Shown piece after piece: positions 7,606-15,363 of a stretch of 33,244 nucleotides of DNA. Under the pieces are notes generated by a model. It had not been told where the DNA came from, made no database searches, and saw only the letters and a program-made list of their open reading frames with translations. Every line of letters starts with the position of its first letter. The first letter of the stretch is position 1. The position numbers were made by a program, and so were the translations under genes. Source of the DNA: 2-12-FULL-40-12 sp964518135 (GTDB taxonomy: Bacteria > Patescibacteriota > Minisyncoccia > Minisyncoccales > 2-12-FULL-40-12); assembly GCA_964518135.1 (NCBI GenBank), contig CAZFEY010000005.1, positions 1-33,244 on the forward strand, written 5' to 3'.

Positions 7606-8465
7606 TAGATAGTAAAAGTATAATTACTAGTATCAATAGCTATCAAAGATCCGTACTGGTCATACAGGCTTATTGATATCTTATAGCTGGTTCCGTTCAG
7701 GCTACTAGGGACTTGCCATTCGTAATGATTAGTATTTTCCAGTTTATTTGCGATGGCAAGTTGAACGATATTATTTCTTTTTAACACTATGTCTACTTTG
7801 TAATTTTCTAATCCACCCGCATCCCATTTGACCACATAAATGATGTTATCGTATAAAGATTCTCCTCCGTCTGGCGTAATGATATTGAGGCGTGGGGTAA
7901 CCGAAGGATTATGGATAAGAAAATAATTGTCAGATTGGTCTGATTTTTGCTCGCCATTTTCTTCAATAGTAACAGCAATCTTATATAAAGCGCCATAAAC
8001 CTGTTGGAAATTAAGGACATCCGGAATTTTCCATTGGTACGTTCCTGTGTTTTTTGTTTCCGTTATTAATACTGTGTAATAGATATTATTTTGATTATAT
8101 CGATCATCTAATAAATTAATCTTTACTTTTGCATCGGAAGAATAACCGGTTACATTCCAAGTAATAGAATAGTCTTGGTTTACTGTTAATTTCTCTTTAC
8201 CATCGGGAGATGTCAATGAAATAGATTTTTCTTGATTTTTACTAACACTCTCGGTGGTTTTTAATAAGTTGTCTAATTGTATTTGTAATTCTTTTATTTT
8301 CGTTGTAATTATGTCAATTTGAAGCTGTTTTATTTTTACGGCGACAATATCAAGTTGTGCCTTAATTTCCTCAAGCGTTATTGCTTGTGCATTGTTTATA
8401 TTTGCAAAAGCGGAGAATAACAATATCAAACAGAAATATATAAAAAATCTTTTATTTTTCCTCAT
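7602..8465 (-). CDS. Secreted protein with coil and two Ig-like beta-sandwich domains
   Basis: The protein has 287 residues. A signal peptide (FIYFCLILLFSAFANINNAQA) is followed by a coiled segment beginning ITLEEIKAQLDIVAVKIKQL. This start resembles the LTVEELQAQI segment of the surface-layer protein at 2995. Two similar beta-sandwich domains follow, each with a 'SPDG/TPDGGE ... ITW/VKWD ... Y.W.VP ... YKI.V' pattern: about residues 98-185 and 192-287. The pattern resembles the Ser/Thr-rich (Kre9/KNH-like) fold found in cell-wall proteins. The 3' end overlaps the convergent metalloprotease gene by 4 bp, leaving no room for a terminator between them. No enzyme motif is visible; a structural or adhesive role at the surface is inferred. 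Confidence 0.65.
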   Translation of the reverse strand: MRKNKRFFIYFCLILLFSAFANINNAQAITLEEIKAQLDIVAVKIKQLQIDIITTKIKELQIQLDNLLKTTESVSKNQEKSISLTSPDGKEKLTVNQDYSITWNVTGYSSDAKVKINLLDDRYNQNNIYYTVLITETKNTGTYQWKIPDVLNFQQVYGALYKIAVTIEENGEQKSDQSDNYFLIHNPSVTPRLNIITPDGGESLYDNIIYVVKWDAGGLENYKVDIVLKRNNIVQLAIANKLENTNHYEWQVPSSLNGTSYKISISLYDQYGSLIAIDTSNYTFTIY

Positions 8466-8494
8466 ATTTATTCATTTTATTTGTATATACGACT

Positions 8495-8503
8495 ATTATA
8501 TCA
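8495..8503 (-). promoter_or_regulatory. Extended -10 promoter TGATATAAT
   Basis: On the minus strand, TGA-TATAAT matches the extended -10 box (TGnTATAAT) exactly, with no clear -35. Transcription would start near 8488, about 23 nt before the ATG at 8465 of the secreted beta-sandwich protein. Confidence 0.5.
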
Positions 8504-8521
8504 CGATTCTAAGTTTTTAGA

Positions 8522-10957
8522 CTATGATGATAGAATCTTGATTAAAATCTCCACGTCTTTTAGGACAGCCTCTTGTGATGTTGGAGGAAGGAGTGGTACA
8601 ACCTCTTCTTTAATTTTGAGAATTGCTTGAATCGCTAACTCTATTTCCCCAAGTTCTTGGTAGGCCGCAGCGAGCGAGGCGTATTGCTGAGCTTTTTCCA
8701 TAGGATCTTCTGTGAAAGGTATCAACTTTGGGAGAGTCTCGGCTATTCCCTGATAATCGCTGTTTCTTATATACATATTTATGAGCTCTTTTAATGATTG
8801 AGCCAATTCGACTCCGTAGCCATTCTCTTTTGCTAAATTGTATATTTCTTTAAAACCATCATAGTCTTTTTGATAGCCTTTATTGATGGCCATATACCAA
8901 TAACATGCTGCGTAAGAAGGATTAAGATCTATGCATTTCTGAAGTTTCTCCTCTGCCTTTTGGTAATCACCTGTTATTGAGTAAAAATCTCCCCAGTCCC
9001 TTAATATAATTTGCCTTCTCGGGCTCAATCTATTCGCGGTTTCAAAATAGAAATCGGCATCCTCTTTTAGTTTTTTCGTTTCCTCTGTTTCTATAAAAAC
9101 ATTTTCTGTTTGTTCGTTTTTTTCTTTGATGAGGATGTTTGTGTACTCTCCTATAAGAACCCAGTTGGTAGTGTATTGTGGATTCCTTTTGATATTTTCT
9201 TTTAGAATTTCAATATTTTGATTCGTAAGATCTTCTAGGGTAACGATTTTCGTTTCGCCATCCTTTTCTACCTCTTTTATCATATTGTTGCATCCATAGA
9301 TAACAAGAGTGCTTTTTTGTCCTATATAATTATCGATAATGCTCGTTTTTGATTTGGGATAAGTATTATTCACGATATCTAAAGCTTTCTTACAGGCGAG
9401 CTCTTTTCTTAAGTCAGCATAGCCTAGTGCAAAATTGAGCTCTTTATTTAGAAGGAGTGGTTTTATGTTGTAGTCGATTATGAACCAGACAAGGATCATT
9501 AAAATCGCGATAACGACTGGATTCCTATATTTATACAGTGTCACGGGAGTATTTCTTGCATGTATTGTTGGATTGTTATTATTGCCAGTATCCGTATTGG
9601 TAGAAATTATGCTCAGCGAATATCCGGCCAATAAGAAGAATGTGATATAAGTAGAAGGGCTATCAAATGCAGAAAAGAGAGCCACTAAATACCCTATAAA
9701 TGTTGCTTGAATACCATGGCTAATTATACTATCTGTAGGCCCTCTCTTTTTTAACCGTTGCAGGAACCATAACAATAAAACGAAAAGAGCGATATACGCC
9801 GCAAATCCTAGAGTCCCTCCGGTGACAAGCGTTTCAAAAAAAACATTATGCGCACGATCAAACCATTGCCAAAGCTCTTCGCCCGGGACAATTTGTCCTA
9901 TTTTCGGTAAGGATGGATCGTAGTACTTGTCGAATGCAAGGGGGAAATTTTCTAAACCGTAGCCCAAGATAGGTCTTTCTTTAAATGCTTCCCAAGAAAT
10001 TTGCCAGACCGATGCTCTGGCTTGGCCAATTTTCGCTCCCTCAAATAATCCAAGAGCTCTATCGAGAGTAGAGGATAAGAGAGGGGGTAGCTTTTGATAT
10101 AGATTAAGATGATTATCCAGATAAACCTTCAAAGAAAAAGAGCTAATGATTAGCAATATGAAAAATAGCGCCCCGTATATTTTTAAACTTCTAATCTTTT
10201 TCGTTTTTTGAGGATACAAGAAAAAGAAGAATAAAAATCCAGCCAAGAATCCTAGATATGTTCCCCTCGTTTGCGTTAGGAAAACAGCTACGAAAACAAA
10301 GAGGAGGGAAGATAGAGAATAAAAATATTTTTTCAGCTTAATTCTTTCTTTTAAGGCAAATGAAATTGGCAGGAAAGTTAATAATAATAGGTATATTGAA
10401 AGAAGTATCGGATTTCCCATTGTTCCATGAGGCCTTACGGTAAATGGGATGAAAAAATTGCTGAGAATGCCAAATTGCTGGAATATTGCCACAAGAGAAA
10501 CAAAACAGCCAACAATGATTAGAGAATCGAGTAACTTCCTCCAATCATTATCTTTTACTGTTAAGAATAACAATAAAGAGAATAAGATATAGAGGCCGAA
10601 ATTTACGAATCCTCCACTCCGAAAAGGGTCTCCCCAAAGGCTGAACTTGGGATTTGGAGAGAATATGGCCGCAAGTAGAAAAACTAAGAATAACACCATT
10701 AGAGAGATAAAGAAGGGGGAAATGGATCTTATTTTTTTTCTCAGGTAATCTAAGCTGATTTTCCTAGAGATGACTTGAATAATAAAAAGACACAGTAACA
10801 CAGAAGAAATAATCCTAAAAACTACTGATTTTCCCCAATCACCCGGCTCCGACCAGAATGGAATAACATTAAGAGCTTGAATGATAATCAGAAAGAATCC
10901 GGCAAGATATACCCAATACAATGGTAAAAACTGGCCGCTTGAATTGTTTTGAGTCAT
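8522..10957 (-). CDS. O-antigen ligase/polymerase-like membrane protein with TPR domain
   Basis: The protein has 811 residues. The first 470 or so hold about 10-12 hydrophobic segments. Between them is the Wzy_C/WaaL-type loop: the stretch ARASVWQISWEAFKERPILG, then YGLENFPLAFDKYY and RAHNVFFETLVTGGTLGFAAY, with the His of RAHN. After a further membrane segment near residue 485, the C-terminal 300 residues form tetratricopeptide repeats (for example YFETANRLSPRRQ, YQKAEEKLQKCIDLNPSYAA). This family joins or polymerises lipid-linked glycans at the outer face of the membrane, and some members transfer them to proteins. Since CPR bacteria usually lack LPS, transfer to a surface protein or a capsule is more likely than a classical O-antigen. 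It is divergent from the sugar operon and shares its promoter region. Confidence 0.8.
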   Translation of the reverse strand: MTQNNSSGQFLPLYWVYLAGFFLIIIQALNVIPFWSEPGDWGKSVVFRIISSVLLCLFIIQVISRKISLDYLRKKIRSISPFFISLMVLFLVFLLAAIFSPNPKFSLWGDPFRSGGFVNFGLYILFSLLLFLTVKDNDWRKLLDSLIIVGCFVSLVAIFQQFGILSNFFIPFTVRPHGTMGNPILLSIYLLLLTFLPISFALKERIKLKKYFYSLSSLLFVFVAVFLTQTRGTYLGFLAGFLFFFFLYPQKTKKIRSLKIYGALFFILLIISSFSLKVYLDNHLNLYQKLPPLLSSTLDRALGLFEGAKIGQARASVWQISWEAFKERPILGYGLENFPLAFDKYYDPSLPKIGQIVPGEELWQWFDRAHNVFFETLVTGGTLGFAAYIALFVLLLWFLQRLKKRGPTDSIISHGIQATFIGYLVALFSAFDSPSTYITFFLLAGYSLSIISTNTDTGNNNNPTIHARNTPVTLYKYRNPVVIAILMILVWFIIDYNIKPLLLNKELNFALGYADLRKELACKKALDIVNNTYPKSKTSIIDNYIGQKSTLVIYGCNNMIKEVEKDGETKIVTLEDLTNQNIEILKENIKRNPQYTTNWVLIGEYTNILIKEKNEQTENVFIETEETKKLKEDADFYFETANRLSPRRQIILRDWGDFYSITGDYQKAEEKLQKCIDLNPSYAACYWYMAINKGYQKDYDGFKEIYNLAKENGYGVELAQSLKELINMYIRNSDYQGIAETLPKLIPFTEDPMEKAQQYASLAAAYQELGEIELAIQAILKIKEEVVPLLPPTSQEAVLKDVEILIKILSS

Positions 10958-10964
10958 ATTTCGT

Positions 10965-10993
10965 ATTATATAGAATGATTGGTATCATATCAA
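10965..10993 (-). promoter_or_regulatory. Sigma-70 promoter of the ligase/polymerase gene
   Basis: On the minus strand, TTGATA, a 17-bp spacer and a perfect TATAAT are seen. Seven bases separate TATAAT from the ATG at 10957, so the predicted transcript would begin at or one base before the start codon (leaderless). Confidence 0.75.
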
Positions 10994-11019
10994 ACCATAA
11001 TCGAGCCAATTGATACTTA

Positions 11020-11048
11020 TTGACACCTTGCCCTAATGGTAATAAGAT
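11020..11048 (+). promoter_or_regulatory. Sigma-70 promoter of the sugar operon
   Basis: TTGACA (11020-11025), a 17-bp spacer and TAAGAT (11043-11048). The A of the ATG at 11055 lies 7 bp after the -10 box, so the transcript should be leaderless or nearly so. No ribosome binding site is present. With the minus-strand promoter it forms a divergent pair 26 bp apart. Confidence 0.75.
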
Positions 11049-11054
11049 TAATGC

Positions 11055-11303
11055 ATGGAACCAGAGATCAAGTCAAATGCTGTATATACCACAAAGGAAG
11101 TGCAAGACTATTTAAAAGTTAGTAAAAGCACAATGAAAAGGATGTTGAAGAAGGGCATTATAAAGGCAAATAAGGTTGGAAACCAATACCGGGTTTTGGG
11201 TAGGGAAATTTTGAACTTGATTTCACCGGAAGTCGAAAAAAAAGCATCGGATATTTACCAAAAAATCAAACAAAAAACTAAAGATACCATCAAAAATTGG
11301 TAG
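11055..11303 (+). CDS. Small excisionase/MerR-like HTH_17 DNA-binding protein
   Basis: The 82-residue protein is almost entirely a winged helix of the HTH_17 (excisionase-like) type. It begins VYTTKEVQDYLKVSKSTMKR, followed by LKKGIIKANKVGNQYRVLGREILNLI, and ends in a Lys-rich tail. It is the first gene after the operon promoter and ends 8 bp before the ATG of the nucleotide-sugar dehydrogenase. Despite the excisionase fold, there is no integrase or att site nearby. A local regulator of this divergent glycan locus is the likelier role, but that is inference. Confidence 0.7.
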   Translation: MEPEIKSNAVYTTKEVQDYLKVSKSTMKRMLKKGIIKANKVGNQYRVLGREILNLISPEVEKKASDIYQKIKQKTKDTIKNW

Positions 11304-11311
11304 ATTTTAAT

Positions 11312-12637
11312 ATGATTCTAGAAAACCTTATTAAAAATAAAATAAAAAACAGGAGAGCCAAAGTTACAATTATCGGAATGGGATATGTTGGTCTGCCTCA
11401 CGCTATTCTTTTAGCTAAGGCAGGTTTTAAGGTTATTGGTATTGATGTGCAAAAGGAAAAGGTGAATGGTTTAAATCGTGGGAAATCTCACATAGGAGAT
11501 ATTTCAGATGAAGAGTTAAAGGCCGTCATTAAAAGTAGGAAATTTAAGGCGTCCAATAGTTTTGAAAATTTAAAATCTGCAGATGTTGTTATCATCTGCG
11601 TTCCTACTCCTCTTGATAAGAATAAATTGCCAGACATGTCTTATATAGAAAGTGTCGTGAAAGAAATTAAGCCAAGATTACATAAAAACCAATTAATTGT
11701 TCTTGAAAGTACGACTTACCCAGGTACTACCGAAGAAGTTGTTCTTCCTAAATTGCAGAGTAAAAACTTTAAAGTGGGCCGTGATTTTTATTTGGCCTTT
11801 GCGCCAGAAAGAATTGATCCGGGTAATTCAATGCCACCATCAAAAGTGCCGAAAGTTGTGGGTGGTATTACTAAAAAATGCACTAAACTTGCCACGCTTT
11901 TCTACGGTCAGTTTATAGAAAAAGTTGTCCCAGTTTCTTCGGCTCGTACTGCAGAAATGACTAAAATCATAGAAAATACTTTCCGTTTGGTTAATATAGC
12001 ATCTATAAATGAGCTATCTCTTTTTTGCGGAAAAATGGGAATTGATATTTGGGAGGTAATTGAGGCGGCTAGTACAAAGCCATATGGTTTTATGCCATTT
12101 TATCCATCCCCAAAAGCAGGCGGTCACTGTATCCCCCTAGATCCATTTTACCTCTCATTTAAAGGTAAAGAATTGGGTTTTTGGTCTCGTTTTATCGAGT
12201 TGGCTGGAGAAATCAATGAACAAATGCCTCATATAGTGATGACTAAAGCAATCTGGGTACTGAATCTTAAAGGAAAGCCAGTGCGTAATTCTAAGGTTTT
12301 AGTATGGGGAGTCAGCTATAAAAAAGATATTCCAGACACTCGCGAATCTGCAGCTTTTGATATTTTAGCCGATCTTGTGAGAAAAGGAGCAAAAGTAGAT
12401 TATTTTGATCCTTTCGTTGCGCAATTAAAAGTCAAACATAGAATTTTAAAAAATAAAGCTATCTTACTAAAATCTATTAAATATTCACCAGAGACTCTAA
12501 AAAAATACGATTTAGTTATGATTTTAACAGATCATTCAGGGTTTGATTACGAAAAACTTGCTCGAAATTCATGGTTAGTGGTGGATACTCGGAATGCCAT
12601 AAAGTCGAGAAGGCATAAGCATGTTTTCCGTTTGTAG
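11312..12637 (+). CDS. wbpA: UDP-N-acetylglucosamine 6-dehydrogenase (WbpA type)
   Basis: The protein has 441 residues from the ATG at 11312; a TTG at 11297 overlaps the preceding stop and is less likely. The N-terminal Rossmann fold shows VTIIGMGYVGLPHAILLAKA. The middle carries ESTTYPGTTEEVVLP and KIIENTFRLVNIASINEL. The catalytic Cys lies in KAGGHCIPLDPF, and the C-terminal domain has WGVSYKKDIPDTRESAA. This NAD-dependent enzyme oxidises C6 of UDP-GlcNAc (or UDP-ManNAc) to the uronic acid. The WbpB/D/E/I set behind it points to UDP-GlcNAcA as product, the first step toward UDP-2,3-diacetamido-mannuronic acid. WecC-type specificity for UDP-ManNAc cannot be excluded from sequence alone. Confidence 0.88.
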   Translation: MILENLIKNKIKNRRAKVTIIGMGYVGLPHAILLAKAGFKVIGIDVQKEKVNGLNRGKSHIGDISDEELKAVIKSRKFKASNSFENLKSADVVIICVPTPLDKNKLPDMSYIESVVKEIKPRLHKNQLIVLESTTYPGTTEEVVLPKLQSKNFKVGRDFYLAFAPERIDPGNSMPPSKVPKVVGGITKKCTKLATLFYGQFIEKVVPVSSARTAEMTKIIENTFRLVNIASINELSLFCGKMGIDIWEVIEAASTKPYGFMPFYPSPKAGGHCIPLDPFYLSFKGKELGFWSRFIELAGEINEQMPHIVMTKAIWVLNLKGKPVRNSKVLVWGVSYKKDIPDTRESAAFDILADLVRKGAKVDYFDPFVAQLKVKHRILKNKAILLKSIKYSPETLKKYDLVMILTDHSGFDYEKLARNSWLVVDTRNAIKSRRHKHVFRL

Positions 12638-12643
12638 AATATG

Positions 12644-12777
12644 AACCCCGTTAGAGGTCTTAGCCAGAAAAATTTAGATTAAATTTTTTCTGTTCGGTAA
12701 TAACGGGGCATAGTTAAAAAACAAAAGTTTGTTTGAAATTAGCTATTTGCTATATAACAACAGACTTCTAACGGGGT
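12644..12777 (+). repeat. Nested inverted repeats ending at the wbpB start codon
   Basis: The outer arms AACCCCGTTAGAGGTCT (12644-12660) and AGACTTCTAACGGGGT (12762-12777) pair over 16 bp with one G-U wobble. The right arm covers the first bases of the GTG start of the next gene. An extra TAACGGGG at 12701-12708 can pair with the same left arm (CCCCGTTA) and would enclose a second hairpin, CAGAAAAATTTA-GAT-TAAATTTTTTCTG (12665-12692). The two foldings exclude each other. This could be a dispersed palindromic repeat, or a leader structure controlling the downstream gene. Confidence 0.65.
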
Positions 12778-13600
12778 GAAATTCGCTATTATTGGTAAGG
12801 GGTTTATTTTTCCAAGCCACGAAAAAGCGATAAAAGCAGTGGGTGGTAAAATAGTAGACATTGTTGATGAAAAAACGGACGGACCTGATGCTTGGAAAAG
12901 TATGGTTAAAAAGACAACTGCTGACTGTGTTGTTGTTTTAACCCCGAACGATCTTCATTTCGAAATGGTAAAGCTCGCATTAGAACAGGAAAAGATTGTT
13001 TTATGCGAGAAGCCATTGGTTACGAAGCTAGAACAGGCAAAAATATTAGCCAATGAGGATAAAATTTTTACTGTGCTCCAACTAAGACATCACCCGCTCG
13101 TTGAATTAATTAAAAAAGAGCAATTTTCTAAAAAAGGAAAGCACATAATAAATATGAATATATTTTTTAAGAGAAACGACGAAGACTATATTAATGGCTG
13201 GAAAAATCAAAAAAATAGATCGGGAGGATTTCTTTATAATGTCGGTATCCATTATTTCGATTTATTACTCTATTTATTCGGCGATGCCCAGAGAGTAAAA
13301 GTGGATAAAGTCTATGAGGACAATGGTTCAAATCCTAAAGCCGAAGCAAAGGGAGTTATCGAAGGAATTAATTTTATATGTAATTGGCAAATTTTTATTA
13401 ACAAAAAAGAGGATGGAGATATCGTTAAGAAAAGAGAATATATAATTAATGGCACTCCTTATAACTTTTCTTCAAAAGACAATTTGGCGCAAGAAAATCT
13501 TCATAAATTTACATACGAAGATTTATTGAAAGGAAAAGGAGTGAAACCAAAGGAAACATTGAGATCAATTGAATTAGTAGAGGAAATATATATGACTTAA
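12776..13600 (+). CDS. wbpB: UDP-GlcNAcA 3-dehydrogenase, Gfo/Idh/MocA family (WbpB type)
   Basis: The protein has 274 residues and starts with GTG (MKFAIIGKGFIFPSHEKAIKAVG), where the family's Rossmann fold begins. Further marks are VLTPNDLHFEMV, the motif CEKPLV with the conserved Lys, HHPLVELIKK, and GGFLYNVGIHYFDLL with the usual HxxD. WbpB oxidises C3 of UDP-GlcNAcA with tightly bound NAD, and the aminotransferase WbpE then acts on the ketone. It is somewhat shorter than the roughly 316-residue Pseudomonas enzyme, with the difference in the C-terminal half. The start codon lies in the right arm of a palindrome. Confidence 0.82.
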   Translation: MKFAIIGKGFIFPSHEKAIKAVGGKIVDIVDEKTDGPDAWKSMVKKTTADCVVVLTPNDLHFEMVKLALEQEKIVLCEKPLVTKLEQAKILANEDKIFTVLQLRHHPLVELIKKEQFSKKGKHIINMNIFFKRNDEDYINGWKNQKNRSGGFLYNVGIHYFDLLLYLFGDAQRVKVDKVYEDNGSNPKAEAKGVIEGINFICNWQIFINKKEDGDIVKKREYIINGTPYNFSSKDNLAQENLHKFTYEDLLKGKGVKPKETLRSIELVEEIYMT

Positions 13601-13607
13601 AAAATTC

Positions 13608-13629
13608 ACCCGGTTTATTTAACGGGGTA
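13608..13629 (+). promoter_or_regulatory. Palindromic TTTAACGGGGTA site before the wbpD start
   Basis: ACCCGGTTTA-T-TTAACGGGGT is an imperfect palindrome (8 of 10 pairs) ending 6 bp before the ATG at 13635. The core AACGGGGT is the same as at 12771-12777, in the same place relative to the next start codon. It may also serve as a weak ribosome binding site, since GGGG can pair with the anti-Shine-Dalgarno sequence with one wobble. Confidence 0.45.
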
Positions 13630-13634
13630 AAACT

Positions 13635-14231
13635 ATGATTAAAAAAAATTATTGGAATCACGAAACAGCCGAAATACAGAAAGGAGCCAAGATAGGTAAG
13701 GGGACTAAGATCTGGCATAATACCCAGATTTTGAAAGGAGCCAAGATTGGAAAAAACTGTATAATTGGTCGCAATTCTTTTATTGACAACAAAACAAATC
13801 TTGGTAATGGGATTAAGATTGGTTCAAATGTTGACGTTTTTGCCTTGGTTTCTATGGAAGATCATGTTTTTGTCGGCGCCGGAGTGGTTTTTACTAACGA
13901 TATAAATCCACGGGCAAAGTATCCCAAAGCAAAATACCCTAAATATGGTAGGTGGTTGCCAACCTTGATTAAAGAAGGTGCAACCATAGGCGCAAATGCT
14001 ACTGTGCTTTGTGGTAATAAAATTGGTAAATGGGCGATGGTTGGAGCCGGGGCTGTCGTAACAAAAGATGTTCCAGATTTGGCGGTGGTTGTCGGCGTGC
14101 CGGCCAAACAAATAGGATGGATTTGTGAGTGCGGTAATAAAATTATTTTTGAAGGCAATAAGTCGGTTTGTAAGATATGTAAAAGAAAATATTATAAAAA
14201 AGGTGAAAATAAAGTTTTTAGATCTAAATAG
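13635..14231 (+). CDS. wbpD: UDP-sugar 3-N-acetyltransferase, hexapeptide repeat (WbpD type)
   Basis: The protein has 198 residues. Left-handed beta-helix hexapeptide repeats run from about residue 12 to 160 (AEIQKGAKIGKGTKIWHNTQ, IGKNCIIGRNSF, ATIGANATVLCGNKIG, AMVGAGAVVTKDV). The C-terminus has four Cys, in CECG and CKIC, which may bind zinc. WbpD uses acetyl-CoA to acetylate the 3-amino group of UDP-GlcNAc(3NH2)A. A 15-bp tandem duplication at 13914-13943 gives AKYPKAKYPK in the loop, where relatives usually have one KYP unit. The gene overlaps the aminotransferase gene by 29 bp. Confidence 0.85.
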   Translation: MIKKNYWNHETAEIQKGAKIGKGTKIWHNTQILKGAKIGKNCIIGRNSFIDNKTNLGNGIKIGSNVDVFALVSMEDHVFVGAGVVFTNDINPRAKYPKAKYPKYGRWLPTLIKEGATIGANATVLCGNKIGKWAMVGAGAVVTKDVPDLAVVVGVPAKQIGWICECGNKIIFEGNKSVCKICKRKYYKKGENKVFRSK

Positions 14232-15363
14232 GCAATACAAGACGATTAAAAAAGAGATAGAAAAAGCTATTCATCGTGTTTTAGATGTGGGTAATTTTAT
14301 TGGTGGTAGCGAGGTAGAAAGTTTTGAAAAAGAAGTTGCTGGATTCTGTGGATCAAGATATGCATTAAGCTTAAATTCTGGCACGGACGCGCTTTATTTG
14401 TCATTAAAAGCTTTAGGAGTAAAATCTGGGGATGAGGTTATCACTACGCCATTTACTTTTTTTGCTACAGCGGAAGCGATAGCTAACACAGGCGCTAGGC
14501 CTATTTTTATTGATATTGAGAAAGACAGTTTCAATATAGATCCCCAGAAAATAGCCGAAAAACTCGCCCAACTTAAAAAACTTAACAAGCTTAAAAAGCT
14601 TAAAGCTATACTTCCTGTTCATCTTTTTGGGCAGGTTGCAAATATGGGGGCAATAATGAAAATCGCAAAGAAATACAAAATAAAAGTCGTTGAAGATGCT
14701 GCTCAATCTTTTGGTGCTAAAATTAGGCTTCAAGTTTCAAGCTCTAGGTTTCAAGAAAAGAGGGCGGGAGCAATTGGCAATGTTGGATGTTTTTCTTTTT
14801 TCCCTTCTAAAAACCTTGGAGCTTATGGTGATGGGGGAATGGTGTTGACGAATGATCAGAACATAGCAGCAACAATAAATCTATTAAAAAACCACGGTTC
14901 TTCAATAAATGACAAGTATAAAAACCTTATAATAGGAACCAATTCGAGATTAGATACCATCCAGGCAGCGATTTTAAAGATCAAATTAAAACATATCAAC
15001 GAGTGGAATGGGAAGAGAATAAAAATAGCTCAATATTATAATAAACATTTACAAGGCGTAATAGGCATAACAACGCCCAGCATTGATAACAATATCTTTC
15101 ATCAATACACCATTAGGGTCAGTAGCGAATTAAGGGATAAGCTGGCAAGTTTCTTAAGCAAAAAAGGTATTCCGACGATGATCTACTATTTTTTACCGTT
15201 ACATCTACAACCCGTTTTCAAGTACTTTGGTAATAAAGTTGGTGATTTCCCCGAATCAGAAAGAGCGGCAAGAGAAGTTTTATCTTTACCGATATATCCG
15301 GAATTAACAAAAGTAGAGCAAGATTTTATTCTAAAGAAGATTAAAGATTTTTATGAAAAATAA
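14203..15363 (+). CDS. wbpE: UDP-3-keto-sugar aminotransferase, DegT/DnrJ family (WbpE type)
   Basis: The protein has 386 residues from the GTG at 14203, where the family's N-terminal MKIKFLDLNRQY begins; an upstream GTG at 14125 would add unrelated residues. PLP-dependent fold type I marks include SLNSGTDALYLSLKALGV, TTPFTFFATAEAI, VHLFGQ, VVEDAAQSFGA, and FSFFPSKNLGAYGDGGM with the Schiff-base Lys in SKNLG. It transfers an amino group from glutamate to C3 of the ketosugar made by WbpB. Two short in-frame expansions are visible: LKKLNKLKKLK (9-bp repeats, 14572-14600) and LQVSSSRFQEKR (14728-14760), both in likely surface loops. Confidence 0.88.
   Translation: MKIKFLDLNRQYKTIKKEIEKAIHRVLDVGNFIGGSEVESFEKEVAGFCGSRYALSLNSGTDALYLSLKALGVKSGDEVITTPFTFFATAEAIANTGARPIFIDIEKDSFNIDPQKIAEKLAQLKKLNKLKKLKAILPVHLFGQVANMGAIMKIAKKYKIKVVEDAAQSFGAKIRLQVSSSRFQEKRAGAIGNVGCFSFFPSKNLGAYGDGGMVLTNDQNIAATINLLKNHGSSINDKYKNLIIGTNSRLDTIQAAILKIKLKHINEWNGKRIKIAQYYNKHLQGVIGITTPSIDNNIFHQYTIRVSSELRDKLASFLSKKGIPTMIYYFLPLHLQPVFKYFGNKVGDFPESERAAREVLSLPIYPELTKVEQDFILKKIKDFYEK

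Noticed and set aside
11055..11303. Phage or integrative-element excisionase
   Set aside because: The HTH_17 fold is excisionase-like, but there is no integrase, att repeat or phage gene in the window; it heads a sugar operon.
14125..14202. Upstream GTG start for the aminotransferase
   Set aside because: It would add 26 residues that overlap the acetyltransferase Cys-rich tail; the family N-terminus begins at the GTG at 14203.
13824..14240. Open frames antisense to the WbpD-type gene
   Set aside because: The plus-strand hexapeptide repeats are unmistakable; the antisense frames are by-products.
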